Origin: Patescibacteria group bacterium
GTDB taxonomy: Bacteria > Patescibacteriota > Gracilibacteria > UM-FILTER-43-11
Direction of reading: 5' to 3'
Length of the DNA stretch: 64,000 nucleotides
Assembly (NCBI GenBank): GCA_018817125.1
Contig: JAHIUN010000007.1
Location: 1-64,000 of the forward strand
The position numbers and the translations under genes were made by a program. Position 1 is the stretch's first letter. Each line of letters starts with the position of its first letter. A model generated the notes under the pieces. The model had not been told where the DNA came from and ran no database searches. It saw only the letters and a program-made list of their open reading frames with translations. Of the stretch, positions 15,376 through 23,696 are shown in pieces.

Positions 15376-15500
15376 ATGATTAAAAAGAAGGACAAAAAAA
15401 CCGTGCTAAGCGTGAACCTTATACTTCTTCGTATTTAATGAAAAGTGAATACGGGATCGATGAGATGGTCGAGGTGGTGAATAATCATTTCGAAAGATAG
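15376..15500 (+). pseudogene. Small gene with a probable one-base frameshift
   Basis: The ATG at 15376 opens MIKKKDKK and then runs into a poor frame. Adding one A to the A7 run at 15393-15399 joins it to NRAKREPYTSSYLM and then KSEYGIDEMVEVVNNHFER, ending in TAG at 15498-15500. The joined 41-residue product looks protein-like, and a terminator follows at 15521. The shift could be a sequencing error, a true mutation or programmed slippage on poly-A. Confidence 0.35.
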
Positions 15501-15520
15501 TATGGAATTATAGAATACTA

Positions 15521-15566
15521 AAAAACCCGTCCCTCCTTCGCGTAAAGCTTCGGAGGGCGGGTTTTA
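15521..15566. terminator. Bidirectional rho-independent terminator
   Basis: AAAACCCG and CCCTCC pair with GGAGGG and CGGGTTTT around a short loop. A-run and T-run on the two sides allow it to serve both the small + strand gene and the RRM gene on the minus strand. Confidence 0.85.
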
Positions 15567-15584
15567 AGTTTGAAACAAAGGCGA

Positions 15585-15842
15585 TTAGCCCTCGCGTGGA
15601 GGTCGAGCTTCGTTGACCACGATCGTGCGGTCATCTAACTCTTTCTCGTGCCACATATCGATAGCGGCCTGAGCCTCTTCTTCAGTGGACATCTCTACAA
15701 AGGCGAAGCCTTTAGAACGTCCACTCATGCGGTCTTTAATAATAGTTGCTTCCACGACCGTACCGGCCTGAGCGAAAGCGTCACGAAGGGTTTCATCGGT
15801 GGTTTTCCACGCGACCCCTCCAACGAATAATTTTTTATTCAT
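15585..15842 (-). CDS. RRM-domain RNA-binding protein
   Basis: An 85-residue protein consisting of one RNA-recognition motif, with RNP2 KLFVGGVAW near the N-terminus and RNP1 KGFAFVEMS in the middle, followed by the usual EEAQAAID helix. Start is taken at the ATG at 15840-15842 (MNKKLFVGG), because upstream residues of the longer frame are hydrophobic and outside the domain. Bacterial RRM proteins of this size bind single-stranded RNA and are often cold-induced. The window also holds a cold-shock protein gene at 19347. Confidence 0.93.
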   Translation of the reverse strand: MNKKLFVGGVAWKTTDETLRDAFAQAGTVVEATIIKDRMSGRSKGFAFVEMSTEEEAQAAIDMWHEKELDDRTIVVNEARPPREG

Positions 15843-15978
15843 AGTGAGATAAAAAATTAAAAAATAAACTGCAAAGGTCCTTATGTTGCAGTTCACTTCA
15901 CAAACGAGTTGGAGTAACGCACACTAGGAAAACTTGCAAAAAAGATTATGGGGCAAATGGGCGAAAAAGGCAAGGTGA

Positions 15979-16017
15979 AATTCGAAGGCCATTCAAAGTC
16001 CATTTGCAGTCCATCCA
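15979..16017. repeat. Iterated-word spacer (GTCCATTTGC type)
   Basis: Short degenerate words (AAAGTCCATTTG, GCAGTCCATCC) end at the stop codon of the next minus-strand gene. The remainder of the 15843-16017 spacer shows no gene. Confidence 0.45.
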
Positions 16018-16743
16018 TTACTCATTTTTCACCCATCCCTTCTTAATCGCGTCCGCTTCCTGGCAGAACCGGCGTTCGCCTGGCTGGTCGCCGATGGTCA
16101 CATTGTCGTACCCCTTGGTGTCCGGCAGGTAATATATTTTTTCTCCCTGTGTCGTCACATTGGCTTTAACAGGACCGCTTTTTGCGCAGAAGACAACCCG
16201 TCCGATGTTGATAATAATAAGAAAAATAAGGAAGCCGATCAGCCCAACGACGAACCATTTTTTTGACAGCAGTAGATCTTTTGCCTTTTCCGGAGTCATC
16301 TCCTTGCCGAATTCGTAGTCAATATGGTTCAGCGGCGGGATCTCATCCACTTCAATGGTGTCCGTCGCCACCTCCGTTTTTTTGTATTGATAAAGATGGC
16401 ATTCGGTTTCGGAAAGCAGAGCCCCGTACAGCGCGTTTTCATCCCGGCAGTAGCGGTGGAAGTTATTAATATCATGTTCGGTCAGCTTTTCCGCGCTTTT
16501 AATGGTTTTTAAACCGACAACAATCAGCTTTTCGCGCCGGGTCTGCGCGTCGTAAATGTAAATGTCGTAACGGTTGTCGTTGGCGGCGGTGGAGGCGGGC
16601 TCTTGGCCCATACGCTCCTCGCCGATCACCAGCGCGTCTTTGATTGCCGGCATCATAAAATCCTTGAACTCCTCTTCATTATTAAAACGCCGGTCGCCGA
16701 TCATGCCGAGCAGTTTTTCTTTGGTCAGGTTATCGTCTGTCAT
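16018..16743 (-). CDS. Degenerate nuclease-like domain, membrane segment and C-terminal sunset domain
   Basis: A 241-residue protein in three parts. Residues 1-130 resemble the N-terminal restriction-endonuclease-like fold: D60 in NRYDIYIYD and K79 in LIVVGLKT occupy motif positions, but the acidic residue expected before K79 is glycine (G77), so catalysis is doubtful. A single membrane helix lies at about 163-183. The C-terminus YYLPDTKGYDNVTIGDQPGERRFCQEADAIKKGW fits the small sunset-type domain attached to many envelope and nuclease proteins (motif recognition; function unknown). It is preceded by a repeat-containing spacer and is not in an obvious operon. Confidence 0.7.
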   Translation of the reverse strand: MTDDNLTKEKLLGMIGDRRFNNEEEFKDFMMPAIKDALVIGEERMGQEPASTAANDNRYDIYIYDAQTRREKLIVVGLKTIKSAEKLTEHDINNFHRYCRDENALYGALLSETECHLYQYKKTEVATDTIEVDEIPPLNHIDYEFGKEMTPEKAKDLLLSKKWFVVGLIGFLIFLIIINIGRVVFCAKSGPVKANVTTQGEKIYYLPDTKGYDNVTIGDQPGERRFCQEADAIKKGWVKNE

Positions 16744-16805
16744 GGTTTTTTTATTAAATGTTTTTCTTCATTTTACTCCATTCTCGGATGGATGAGAATG
16801 GACAC

Positions 16806-16891
16806 TTTTGTCATTTCGACATTTTTTTGTCATTTCGAGCTCACCGCTTTGGCCGGAATGAAAAAAAGGGGTGGGTCGGAGTGACAAAAGG
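16806..16891. repeat. GTCATTTCGA repeat with inverted partner
   Basis: Two tandem TTTTGTCATTTCGA units are followed by GGTCGGAGTGACAAAAGG, which can pair with them. The same repeat recurs at 19730-19830. Confidence 0.7.
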
Positions 16892-19159
16892 TTAAGACCC
16901 CATTCGTTTAATCTTCAGAATCACCGGTTCGCTGATGTCCTGAAACGGTGCGCCTTGCTGGGTGGTACAGCTGTGATACAAACAGCAATTTTCGATCTCT
17001 ATTTTCGCGCCATTCGGGGTCATTTCGGTAATTTTTCCTGTATAAATTCCTTTAACAACCCCTTTATAGCTCGAAAGGTCGATTTTACTTGAACCGAAGC
17101 TGATGCCTGCGCAGTTAACGTTCACGTTGGGCACATCCTCATAGGGTCCATTGGGGTGGATTTCTCCGTATTGCATATCAATGGGGAACGTATCGCCTTC
17201 GCCATAGCCATCACTTTTAGGATTTAAATCAAATAGTAAATACCCTGCGGCCCGCGTTGTCCAGCCCGCCTCATAATTAAACGAACTGCCGGCACAGGAG
17301 GCACTAAAAGCATCTTTAACCTGCTCAAATTCATACTTCATTTTCCATTTTGTCTGATAGGCGAACGTCGCGTCTTCCGGCGCGTCTTCCTCAGGCTCTC
17401 CTTCGGCAACGGCATCGATTGTTGTGTTGATATTAATAGTCTTCAGTGCTCCGCCGTCCGAATAAGGGAAGTGAATCACGGCCGTTCGACTTTCTTTCTC
17501 ATCGATTTCAAAACAGGAGTTTGAACTTTTAACGTTGAGGGTGGTGGCATCGACTTCTTCTTCAGTCGCTCCATTGCTGAAAATAAGGACGATATTTTTG
17601 AAATCCTCTTCCTTATTTTCAATGCAGAAGGAGCGTTTACCCAAATCCGTCCAGTCTTCAACCTTTTTTTTACCATCCTTGAAATAAATAACCGCTTTGA
17701 TTCCCGTTTTATCCGATTTATCGGTGAATTTTTTAAGATCTTTAAACGTCAGTTTTTTCACCTTCGTGTCATCAGGAAGTTCGTAACTAACATTGGCCAG
17801 ATCCGCCGCTAAAGGATTGATTTTCTGAATTTCATATTCAGTAGTTCCTTCGCCGGCAAACACGGCCTCCGTATCACCGCTGGCAAGGGAAGAGATGGGA
17901 GGGAAAGGCCCCATGTCCATATAGTAATTGGCAGGATCCAGATTGTAATTCCACAGCGTGAATTCCTTCCATTGCTTTTTAAATCCGCCATCGATGTTTT
18001 TATCGATGCCATCGATACACTTATTTCCATCACAGTATTCCCACGACTTCCGCATAAAATCATCCCCAAAGTTTTCAGTCATAAAATAGGCCATAATATA
18101 GGCGGCGTAATGATGGCTGGAAGGGGGAGTCTCTTTATCGGCCTGAGTTCCCGGAAACCAGAGGAAGCGTTTCAGCCAGCCATGTTCAGAGTTCACATGC
18201 GGGTAAATGTAATCCTCGCTCCACACGGCGGTCGCCTCTCCCCACCAGTTATCCTTTTTATCGTCATAACCATAGGTGTATTGAAAAGCATGAAAAAGCT
18301 CATGAGCCAGTGTGGTTTTAAGAAGGTTATCTCTCTTCAGTCCAATATTATAATTCATAATAATATAACCGGGAGCCGGGGTCGCTCCCTCCGAATAAGT
18401 CAGACCCCAATCACCCCCGCAAGGTGCCACATAAATATCATATTTACTGTCGCCCCCCTTCGTTCCATCGCTCATCAATTGCTTTCCGCCGAGCAGATCT
18501 TCAAAATCCGCGATAATCTCATCACCATCTAAAAAGCCTTTAATTTTTTGAGCTATTTTTTTGCCGGTAGGCGCGTCTACCATCGTATTGTCTGGACTAT
18601 TGGTGTTTCTCATCATGCCGGTCACACTTGGATACCAGATCTTAACCTTTTCATCTTTTGATAGCAGAAATTCCGTATAAGCAGACTTCCGTTCCGCATA
18701 CGCATTTGGAATAAGCCAGTTGGTTTCGGCATTACTTAGCGAATCAGCAAACCTTACATTCATCCAGCTGCCTTCCTCTTCGGGGCGTTTGCGATAAGGC
18801 TCCAACAATGCCTTTGTTTCTGCGCTAAGTTCATCCCATCGATGATTCATTTCCTTCACAAGAGGGGTTCCTTCCCGATAAGGTTTTTGAGTATAATATT
18901 CCTCCGGCAGAAGCTCATCACCAAACACCGCGTACACCTTGTAAACCAACGCGGTCTCGGAATCGATTGTCTTGTTCGCCAATGCCCGGTCGATGGTTTC
19001 AATCGTATTCAATCCTTCCGCGTTCAAAGCGTCGAAATAAGCCTTAATATCCTCCGAATATTCACCGCTGGGTCCTTTGGCAAAAAACCAGCTGAAAATA
19101 ACGATTAGTATAACAGCCGCTCCTCCGATAATAAGGGGCTTGTTGGATTTCTTAGTCAT
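16892..19159 (-). CDS. Exported zinc metallopeptidase (gluzincin type)
   Basis: A 755-residue protein with one N-terminal membrane anchor or signal segment (8-26) and a large extracytoplasmic region. The zinc motif HELFH at 286-290, with a third ligand E308 in WWGEAT 18 residues later, identifies a gluzincin-like peptidase. The surrounding AFQYTYG and SEDYIYP are typical of the secreted MA-clan families. The C-terminal 300 residues are beta-rich and contain paired cysteines (CAGSSF, ENCCLYHSC), probably binding domains. It most likely acts on the cell surface. Nothing nearby shows a specific substrate. Confidence 0.85.
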   Translation of the reverse strand: MTKKSNKPLIIGGAAVILIVIFSWFFAKGPSGEYSEDIKAYFDALNAEGLNTIETIDRALANKTIDSETALVYKVYAVFGDELLPEEYYTQKPYREGTPLVKEMNHRWDELSAETKALLEPYRKRPEEEGSWMNVRFADSLSNAETNWLIPNAYAERKSAYTEFLLSKDEKVKIWYPSVTGMMRNTNSPDNTMVDAPTGKKIAQKIKGFLDGDEIIADFEDLLGGKQLMSDGTKGGDSKYDIYVAPCGGDWGLTYSEGATPAPGYIIMNYNIGLKRDNLLKTTLAHELFHAFQYTYGYDDKKDNWWGEATAVWSEDYIYPHVNSEHGWLKRFLWFPGTQADKETPPSSHHYAAYIMAYFMTENFGDDFMRKSWEYCDGNKCIDGIDKNIDGGFKKQWKEFTLWNYNLDPANYYMDMGPFPPISSLASGDTEAVFAGEGTTEYEIQKINPLAADLANVSYELPDDTKVKKLTFKDLKKFTDKSDKTGIKAVIYFKDGKKKVEDWTDLGKRSFCIENKEEDFKNIVLIFSNGATEEEVDATTLNVKSSNSCFEIDEKESRTAVIHFPYSDGGALKTININTTIDAVAEGEPEEDAPEDATFAYQTKWKMKYEFEQVKDAFSASCAGSSFNYEAGWTTRAAGYLLFDLNPKSDGYGEGDTFPIDMQYGEIHPNGPYEDVPNVNVNCAGISFGSSKIDLSSYKGVVKGIYTGKITEMTPNGAKIEIENCCLYHSCTTQQGAPFQDISEPVILKIKRMGS

Positions 19160-19198
19160 GATGGTTTGATTAAAATGCCACCGCAGTATAACTTGGGA

Positions 19199-19284
19199 TT
19201 AGATGGATGTCGAATGGACTGAAAACCGTTATCAGTCTGAAATCAATTTGATATCTATATGGCATAGGCTTCAAATGGACATTT
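19199..19284. repeat. Iterated-word spacer (GAATGGACT type)
   Basis: Degenerate words such as GATGTCGAATGGACT and GGCTTCAAATGGACAT, interrupted by an AT-rich centre. No gene is seen. Confidence 0.5.
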
Positions 19285-19322
19285 AAAAAGGCCGTTTAGA
19301 CAACTAGTGTTCAAACGACCTT
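19285..19322 (-). terminator. Terminator of the cold-shock gene
   Basis: AAGGTCGTTT pairs with AAACGGCCTT (minus-strand reading), followed by TTT. It lies 25 bases after the csp stop codon. Confidence 0.75.
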
Positions 19323-19346
19323 CTCGAGTTATATCACAACGTTGTA

Positions 19347-19544
19347 TTAAACAAGTGTAACATTTACTGCCTTTGGACCTTTCTCAGAAGCCTCTTTTTC
19401 AAAAGTGACTTTCTGACCTTCGCTTAAATTGTTAAATTCAGCGTCGACAAGATCGTTTCCGTGGAAGAAAACATCTCTGTCTTCTCCTTCCGGAGTGATA
19501 AAACCAAAGCCCTTGTCATTGAGCTTTTTAATGATACCTTCCAT
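19347..19544 (-). CDS. Cold-shock protein (CspA family)
   Basis: A 65-residue single cold-shock domain that binds single-stranded RNA and DNA and melts secondary structure. RNP1 KGFGFI and RNP2 DVFFH are intact, and the length is standard. A promoter lies at 19640-19667 and the leader of about 90 bases contains a strong AT-rich hairpin ending in a T-run (19554-19601), so expression is probably controlled after initiation, as for other csp genes. It has its own terminator. Confidence 0.95.
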   Translation of the reverse strand: MEGIIKKLNDKGFGFITPEGEDRDVFFHGNDLVDAEFNNLSEGQKVTFEKEASEKGPKAVNVTLV

Positions 19545-19553
19545 AAAAATAAA

Positions 19554-19601
19554 AGGTTAAAAAAATAAATTCCGTTAAGCAATATTTATTGGAATTTATT
19601 T
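19554..19601 (-). promoter_or_regulatory. Hairpin plus T-run in the csp leader
   Basis: On the minus strand AAATAAATTCC pairs with GGAATTTATTT (11 base pairs), followed by seven T, located between promoter and start codon. The hairpin loop includes TTGCTTAAC, whose exact complement GTTAAGCAA lies upstream near the promoter. It could act as a temperature-sensitive attenuator. Confidence 0.6.
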
Positions 19602-19639
19602 GATAAACCCTATAAAAAATTTCCTAATGGACTTGCTTA

Positions 19640-19667
19640 ACAATACAGTAATTTTTGAAATAGTCAA
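19640..19667 (-). promoter_or_regulatory. Promoter of the csp gene
   Basis: TTGACT, a 16-base spacer and TATTGT on the minus strand. Confidence 0.65.
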
Positions 19668-19671
19668 TAGG

Positions 19672-19830
19672 TTGTTCGAATTGACTGCGGATTGACTGCG
19701 AATAGATTCCGAATAGACTTCGAATGGACATTTTTTTCATTTCGAACCCCTTTTTGTCATTTCGAGTTTACCGAGAAATCCCTTAAAAAGACAAAAGGGA
19801 CTCCTCCAGCAGGGTCGGAGTGACAAAAAA
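19672..19830. repeat. Iterated-word and GTCATTTCGA repeat block
   Basis: The left half consists of words GAATTGACTGCG, GATTGACTGCG, AATAGATTCCG and AATAGACTTCG. The right half holds TTTTTGTCATTTCGA and the inverse GTCGGAGTGACAAAAA. No gene is present in this part of the 287-base spacer. Confidence 0.65.
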
Positions 19831-19831
19831 G

Positions 19832-20020
19832 CTATTTTTTAAAAAGCCCCACCACCTTTTTCAAACTCATTACAAAAATCACCGCGCCGACCCCTGCTAC
19901 GCCGGCTCCGATAAAGGAAACAACACTGCAGGCACCATTTGTAAACACCCACCAGCCACCCAGCATGAACCCGATTCCCGCTCCCAAATGCCCGCCGATT
20001 AAGATTTTATCGTATTTCAT
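19832..20020 (-). CDS. Small two-helix membrane protein
   Basis: A 62-residue protein with two glycine-rich hydrophobic helices (about 7-27 and 33-52) and a basic C-terminus (SLKKVVGLFKK). The start at 20018-20020 (MKYDKILIGG) leaves 90 bases to the divergent toxin-antitoxin operon. No family is recognised. Size and glycine spacing resemble many CPR orphan membrane proteins. Confidence 0.55.
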   Translation of the reverse strand: MKYDKILIGGHLGAGIGFMLGGWWVFTNGACSVVSFIGAGVAGVGAVIFVMSLKKVVGLFKK

Positions 20021-20056
20021 GATTTTTATTTTACCACACCCTCACGCTGATTAGCA

Positions 20057-20100
20057 TTGACATTATGATATACAATTGATATACTAAAGCTATACAAATG
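20057..20100 (+). promoter_or_regulatory. Promoter and probable operator of the toxin-antitoxin operon
   Basis: TTGACA, a 17-base spacer and TATACT. Repeated GATATAC, GATATAC and TATACAA units (on both strands) overlap the -10 and spacer, which suits autoregulation by a ribbon-helix-helix antitoxin. Confidence 0.75.
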
Positions 20101-20111
20101 ATATAAAACTA

Positions 20112-20381
20112 ATGACTTCTACCACAATCCGCATCGATGAAAAATTAAAGAAAAATGCCCATCAGTTAGCTAAGACCATCGGCTTCAGCTTCAGCGACCT
20201 TATCAACGTCCTCCTTAAAAAAGCCGTCCGTGATGGCGGGGTGGATTTACGGCTGACCGAAAACGGCTTTACCCCGGAATTTGAGGAGAGTATATTAAAA
20301 ACCCACAAAAAAGGAGAATATGAAGAATTTGAGTCTGCAGATGAAATGATAAAGCATGCGAAAAAGAAGTATATTGCTTAG
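20112..20381 (+). CDS. RelB/DinJ-type antitoxin
   Basis: An 89-residue protein. The N-terminal TTIRIDEKLKKNAHQLAKTIGFSFSDLINVLLKKAV fits the ribbon-helix-helix fold of RelB/DinJ antitoxins, which bind their own promoter. The charged C-terminal part (KGEYEEFESADEMIKHAKKKY) is the expected toxin-neutralising tail. It overlaps the toxin gene by 26 bases, so the two are translationally coupled. The operator-like repeats upstream support autorepression. Confidence 0.88.
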   Translation: MTSTTIRIDEKLKKNAHQLAKTIGFSFSDLINVLLKKAVRDGGVDLRLTENGFTPEFEESILKTHKKGEYEEFESADEMIKHAKKKYIA

Positions 20382-20640
20382 GTTTTCAAAGGATTTTCAG
20401 AAAGATCTGGTCCGGCTGAATGAAGCCCAGAAGAAACAGCTTAATAAAAAGCTGGAGCTTTTTCAAGACCACCCTGATCACCCAAGCCTAAGAAACCATA
20501 AGCTTCATGGCAGGATGACTGGTTTCTATTCGATAAACATATCAGGAGATATAAGAGCCATTTATGAGATTCTTGGAAAGACAGGGGATGATATATTAAT
20601 TGGCTTTATGCGATTAGGAACGCATAATCAGTTGTACTAA
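20356..20640 (+). CDS. RelE/YafQ-type mRNA interferase toxin
   Basis: A 94-residue toxin of the RelE superfamily, which cleaves mRNA in the ribosomal A site when released from its antitoxin. The fold signature is visible: basic N-terminal strand and helix (RSILLRFSKDFQKDLVRL), KKLELFQDHPDHPSLRNHKLHG, then GFYSINISGDIRAIYEI and the C-terminal FMRLGTHNQLY. The H and Y residues near the end fit the YafQ-type active site. The start codon lies inside the antitoxin gene. No terminator is obvious. Confidence 0.9.
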   Translation: MRKRSILLRFSKDFQKDLVRLNEAQKKQLNKKLELFQDHPDHPSLRNHKLHGRMTGFYSINISGDIRAIYEILGKTGDDILIGFMRLGTHNQLY

Positions 20641-20714
20641 CCCACATCCTCCACCGCCTCTTCCTATACTTATAGTAATCATAATCAGATATAACAAAAA
20701 ACAGCCATTTTGTG

Positions 20715-20720
20715 TATAAT
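20715..20720 (+). promoter_or_regulatory. -10 box of the 20760 gene
   Basis: TATAAT in an AT-rich context 40 bases before the start codon. The -35 is weak. Confidence 0.5.
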
Positions 20721-20759
20721 TAAACTCACAAGCTATTATTTATCTTTTAATAAAATATT

Positions 20760-21446
20760 ATGTTTAAAGTTTTAAAATCATTTATAGCCATAATGGCTGT
20801 TGCCCTTATTTTTCCTTTAATCGCCCTTGCGCAGCAGGAAGGCCCTGGTGATCCCCAGCCTGAACCAGCTCTTTACGGTGAAGAAGCCGGAGAAGCAGTT
20901 ATGATGCAGGAAGATGCCGCAGAAGATGGGGAGGAAGCAGTCGCAGAAGAGGATGAAGATGACACAAAAGAAGTGCAGGCAGAGCCTGTGAAAGCAATGA
21001 AAGGCCAGAAGGAGCCCAGCGGGCAGGGTGTTACCCGCCGCAGCCGTGTGGCCAATGCCGTACAGGAAATGTTACAAGTGGCAGAGAGAAATGAGGGTGT
21101 TGGAACCCAGATCAGGGAAATTGCCAGGGAGCAGAACCGCGTGCATGAAGAAATGGAACAAGGCCTTGAAGCGGTTAAAGAAAGAAAGGCATGGGTGAAA
21201 TTTTTTATCGGACCTAAGTACAGTAAAGTGAAAGAGGCCGAAGAGATGCTCAATAAGCATATAGAGCAATTGGGTGAGCTGAAGGATTTTCGCGCCCAAG
21301 TGAAAAACCAAGAGGATGCCCAGCTTCTTCAGGAACAGTTACAGGTAATGGAACAGATTGCCACTGAGCTGAAGGGGGAAGTTGAATCAGCCAAAAAAGG
21401 ATTCAGCCTGTTTGGCTGGTTTAACAAATGGCTTTCCAATCGGTAA
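20760..21446 (+). CDS. Exported acidic coiled-coil protein
   Basis: A 228-residue protein with a clear signal peptide (hydrophobic 8-24, cleavage likely after ALA). A very acidic, low-complexity region follows (about 30-80). Residues 85-215 are strongly helical and likely coiled-coil (ANAVQEMLQVAERNEGVGTQIREIAREQ and LLQEQLQVMEQIATELKGEV). The middle IGPKYSKVKEAEEML and the ending LFGWFNKWLSNR resemble the DUF5667-type exported proteins of CPR bacteria, but assignment is tentative. It has its own -10 box and a strong terminator. Confidence 0.75.
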   Translation: MFKVLKSFIAIMAVALIFPLIALAQQEGPGDPQPEPALYGEEAGEAVMMQEDAAEDGEEAVAEEDEDDTKEVQAEPVKAMKGQKEPSGQGVTRRSRVANAVQEMLQVAERNEGVGTQIREIAREQNRVHEEMEQGLEAVKERKAWVKFFIGPKYSKVKEAEEMLNKHIEQLGELKDFRAQVKNQEDAQLLQEQLQVMEQIATELKGEVESAKKGFSLFGWFNKWLSNR

Positions 21447-21458
21447 TTTTTTTACAAA

Positions 21459-21498
21459 CAAAAAGCCCTGTTCCGGATTCCCGGGGCGGGGCTTTTTT
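21459..21498. terminator. Bidirectional rho-independent terminator
   Basis: AAAAAGCCC pairs with GGGCTTTTTT, with an inner CCGG-rich stem. It serves the exported protein on the + strand and the dnaK/small-protein unit on the minus strand. Confidence 0.85.
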
Positions 21499-21508
21499 GT
21501 AATTCAGA

Positions 21509-21655
21509 TTATTTATTAGTCGGCAGGAAATAGATAAACCATACCACCCATACCAGCCAAATGGCCTGCAGGTAATCGCCGGAAAGAAACCCGGGGATGC
21601 CCTGGGCGGTCATAAAGCCCAGGAAGCCAAGTTGCCAGTTTCTTCTCATTTTCAT
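21509..21655 (-). CDS. 48-residue membrane protein behind dnaK
   Basis: A short frame from ATG (21653-21655) to TAA (21509-21511) encodes MKMRRNWQLGFLGFMTAQGI followed by PGFLSGDYLQAIWLVWVVWF and IYFLPTNK. The two hydrophobic, Trp-rich stretches and the RRNWQLGFLGF start resemble a family of very small two-helix proteins seen in Gram-positive bacteria (recognised by eye only). It begins 17 bases after the dnaK stop on the same strand and ends just before a strong terminator, so it is probably the last gene of the CIRCE-controlled dnaK transcript. Confidence 0.7.
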   Translation of the reverse strand: MKMRRNWQLGFLGFMTAQGIPGFLSGDYLQAIWLVWVVWFIYFLPTNK

Positions 21656-21672
21656 GATTAGGAAATTAAGAA

Positions 21673-23601
21673 TTATTTCTCCTCCTCTTTCTTCTCTTCT
21701 TCAACGACTTCACCTTCCTCAGCACCTTCTTTCTCGTCAGCTTCGTTGTTATCCGTCACCTTCACGCCCTCATCCGCCGATTCCTCCGCACCCGCCTGCT
21801 TATAGATCTCGGTACCGATTTTCTGCGCTTCCTGCTCTAATTCTTCTGTCGCCTTTTTAATTGCCTCAATATCCGCCTTCTCATCTTTCAGCAGGTCTTT
21901 AACGGCGTTGATCTTTTCGTTTACAGACTTCTTCATATCATCGGGGATCTTCGCGTCATTATCCCGCATCGTCTTTTCCATTTGGAACACCAGGCCATCG
22001 GCTTTGTTGCGGGTTTCGATAGCGTTTTTCTTTTCTTTATCTTCTTCCGCGTGGGTTTCCGCGTCTTTCTTCATCTTCTCGATTTCCTCCTCACTCATTC
22101 CGCTCGCGCCCTGGATGGTGATGGATTGTTCCTTGCCGGTGCCTTTGTCTTTCGCTTTTACATTCAGTATCCCGTTCGCGTCGATATCGAAAGTGACTTC
22201 GATCTGAGGCACTCCGCGTGGAGCGGGTGGCACGCCGTCTAGAATGAAACGGCCGAGGGATTTGTTACCCGCCGCCATTTCACGTTCACCCTGCACCACA
22301 TGCACATCCACAGACGGCTGGTTGTCGGCCGCGGTGCTGAAGATCTGGGATTTGGACGTGGGGATGGTGGTGTTGCGTTCAATAACGGGGGTGGCGATAC
22401 CGCCAAGAGTTTCAACAGAAAGCGAAAGGGGAGTGACGTCGAGTAACAGAAGGTCTTTCACGTTGCTGTCGCCCATCAAAACTCCGCCCTGAATGGCGGC
22501 GCCGAGGGCGACCACTTCATCCGGATTTACGCCCTGATGCGGATCTTTGCCGAAAATCTTTTTAGCGATTTTAAGGACAGCCGGCATGCGGGTCATTCCG
22601 CCGACCATGATGATTTCGTCGATTTCTTTAGCGTCTATTTTGGAGTCTTTCAGGGCTTTTTTGCAGGGGCCTTCGGTTTTGGCGAGTAAATCATCCACCA
22701 GTTCCTCCAGTTTGGAGCGGGAGAGCTTCAGGTTTAAATGTTTGGGTCCGCTGGCGTCAGCAGTAACAAACGGAAGGTTGATCTCAGTTTCCTGAGAGGA
22801 AGATAGTTCGATTTTCGCTTTTTCCGCTCCTTCTTTTAAGCGCTGAAGCGCCATCTGATCTTTGCTGAGGTCGATGCCGTCGTTTTTTTTGAATTCGGAA
22901 ACCAGCCAGTCAATGATGCGCTGGTCAAAATCATCCCCGCCGAGATGCGTGTCACCGTTGGTAGAGACGACTTCAAACACACCGTCCCCAAGGTCGAGGA
23001 TGGAGATGTCGAAGGTTCCTCCGCCAAGGTCAAACACGGCGATCTTCATGTTCTTATGTTTCTTATCAAGGCCGTAGGCGAGCGCCGCGGCGGTTGGCTC
23101 ATTGATAATACGTTTTACGTCGAAGCCGGCGATTTTACCCGCGTCTTTGGTGGCCTGGCGCTGGCTGTCGTTAAAGTAGGCGGGAACCGTGATAACGGCT
23201 TCGGTAACGGGCTGGCCGAGGTACGCCTCGGCATCCGCTTTCATTTTCTGAAGAACACGCGCGGAGATTTCCGCCGGTTTGTACCATTTGTCACCCATCT
23301 TGATCTCTACTTCCTCATTCTTGCCCGCCTTGGTCTCAAACGGCATGTGTTTGATCTCTTTCTCCACTTCGTTCAGCTTGTGACCGATAAACCGTTTGGC
23401 CGAGAAGATGGTGTTTTTGGGGTTGGTAACGGCCTGCCGTTTGGCGGTCACGCCTACCAGGCGCTCCGCGTCTTTTTCCGCCACGACGGACGGGGTGGTG
23501 CGGTTACCTTCCGCGTTAGAGATGACGACGGGTTCACCGCCTTCCATCACAGCCATGCAGGAGTTGGTGGTCCCAAGGTCTATTCCGATTATTTTACCCA
23601 T
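21673..23601 (-). CDS. dnaK: Hsp70 chaperone DnaK
   Basis: ATP-dependent chaperone that binds exposed hydrophobic peptides together with DnaJ and GrpE. The 642-residue protein has the full set of Hsp70 signatures: [14 protein letters not shown] at the N-terminus, [35 protein letters not shown], and the interdomain linker region [13 protein letters not shown]. The C-terminus ends in an acidic lysine/glutamate tail (EEEKKEEEK). It is transcribed from a consensus promoter overlapped by a CIRCE operator at 23697-23723, so HrcA repression is expected. grpE lies upstream on the same strand; dnaJ and hrcA are not in the window. Confidence 0.98.
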   Translation of the reverse strand: MGKIIGIDLGTTNSCMAVMEGGEPVVISNAEGNRTTPSVVAEKDAERLVGVTAKRQAVTNPKNTIFSAKRFIGHKLNEVEKEIKHMPFETKAGKNEEVEIKMGDKWYKPAEISARVLQKMKADAEAYLGQPVTEAVITVPAYFNDSQRQATKDAGKIAGFDVKRIINEPTAAALAYGLDKKHKNMKIAVFDLGGGTFDISILDLGDGVFEVVSTNGDTHLGGDDFDQRIIDWLVSEFKKNDGIDLSKDQMALQRLKEGAEKAKIELSSSQETEINLPFVTADASGPKHLNLKLSRSKLEELVDDLLAKTEGPCKKALKDSKIDAKEIDEIIMVGGMTRMPAVLKIAKKIFGKDPHQGVNPDEVVALGAAIQGGVLMGDSNVKDLLLLDVTPLSLSVETLGGIATPVIERNTTIPTSKSQIFSTAADNQPSVDVHVVQGEREMAAGNKSLGRFILDGVPPAPRGVPQIEVTFDIDANGILNVKAKDKGTGKEQSITIQGASGMSEEEIEKMKKDAETHAEEDKEKKNAIETRNKADGLVFQMEKTMRDNDAKIPDDMKKSVNEKINAVKDLLKDEKADIEAIKKATEELEQEAQKIGTEIYKQAGAEESADEGVKVTDNNEADEKEGAEEGEVVEEEKKEEEK

Positions 23602-23625
23602 AATTCTAATTGTTTAAATTTTAAA

Positions 23626-23690
23626 ACGAGATGACGAGATGACGATATGACGTCATTTTGTTATTTCGTCACTTCGTCACTTCGTTGGAG
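23626..23690 (-). repeat. Iterated-word hairpin in the dnaK leader
   Basis: Words GACGAGAT and GACGATAT on the left are inverted in TTTCGTCACTTCGTCACTTCG on the right, around GACGTCA. The dnaK leader RNA between CIRCE and start codon therefore folds into one long imperfect hairpin. Confidence 0.6.
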
Positions 23691-23696
23691 AGTGCG

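Noticed and set aside
22945-23634. 229-codon + strand frame over dnaK
   Set aside because: Antisense shadow of a highly conserved gene.
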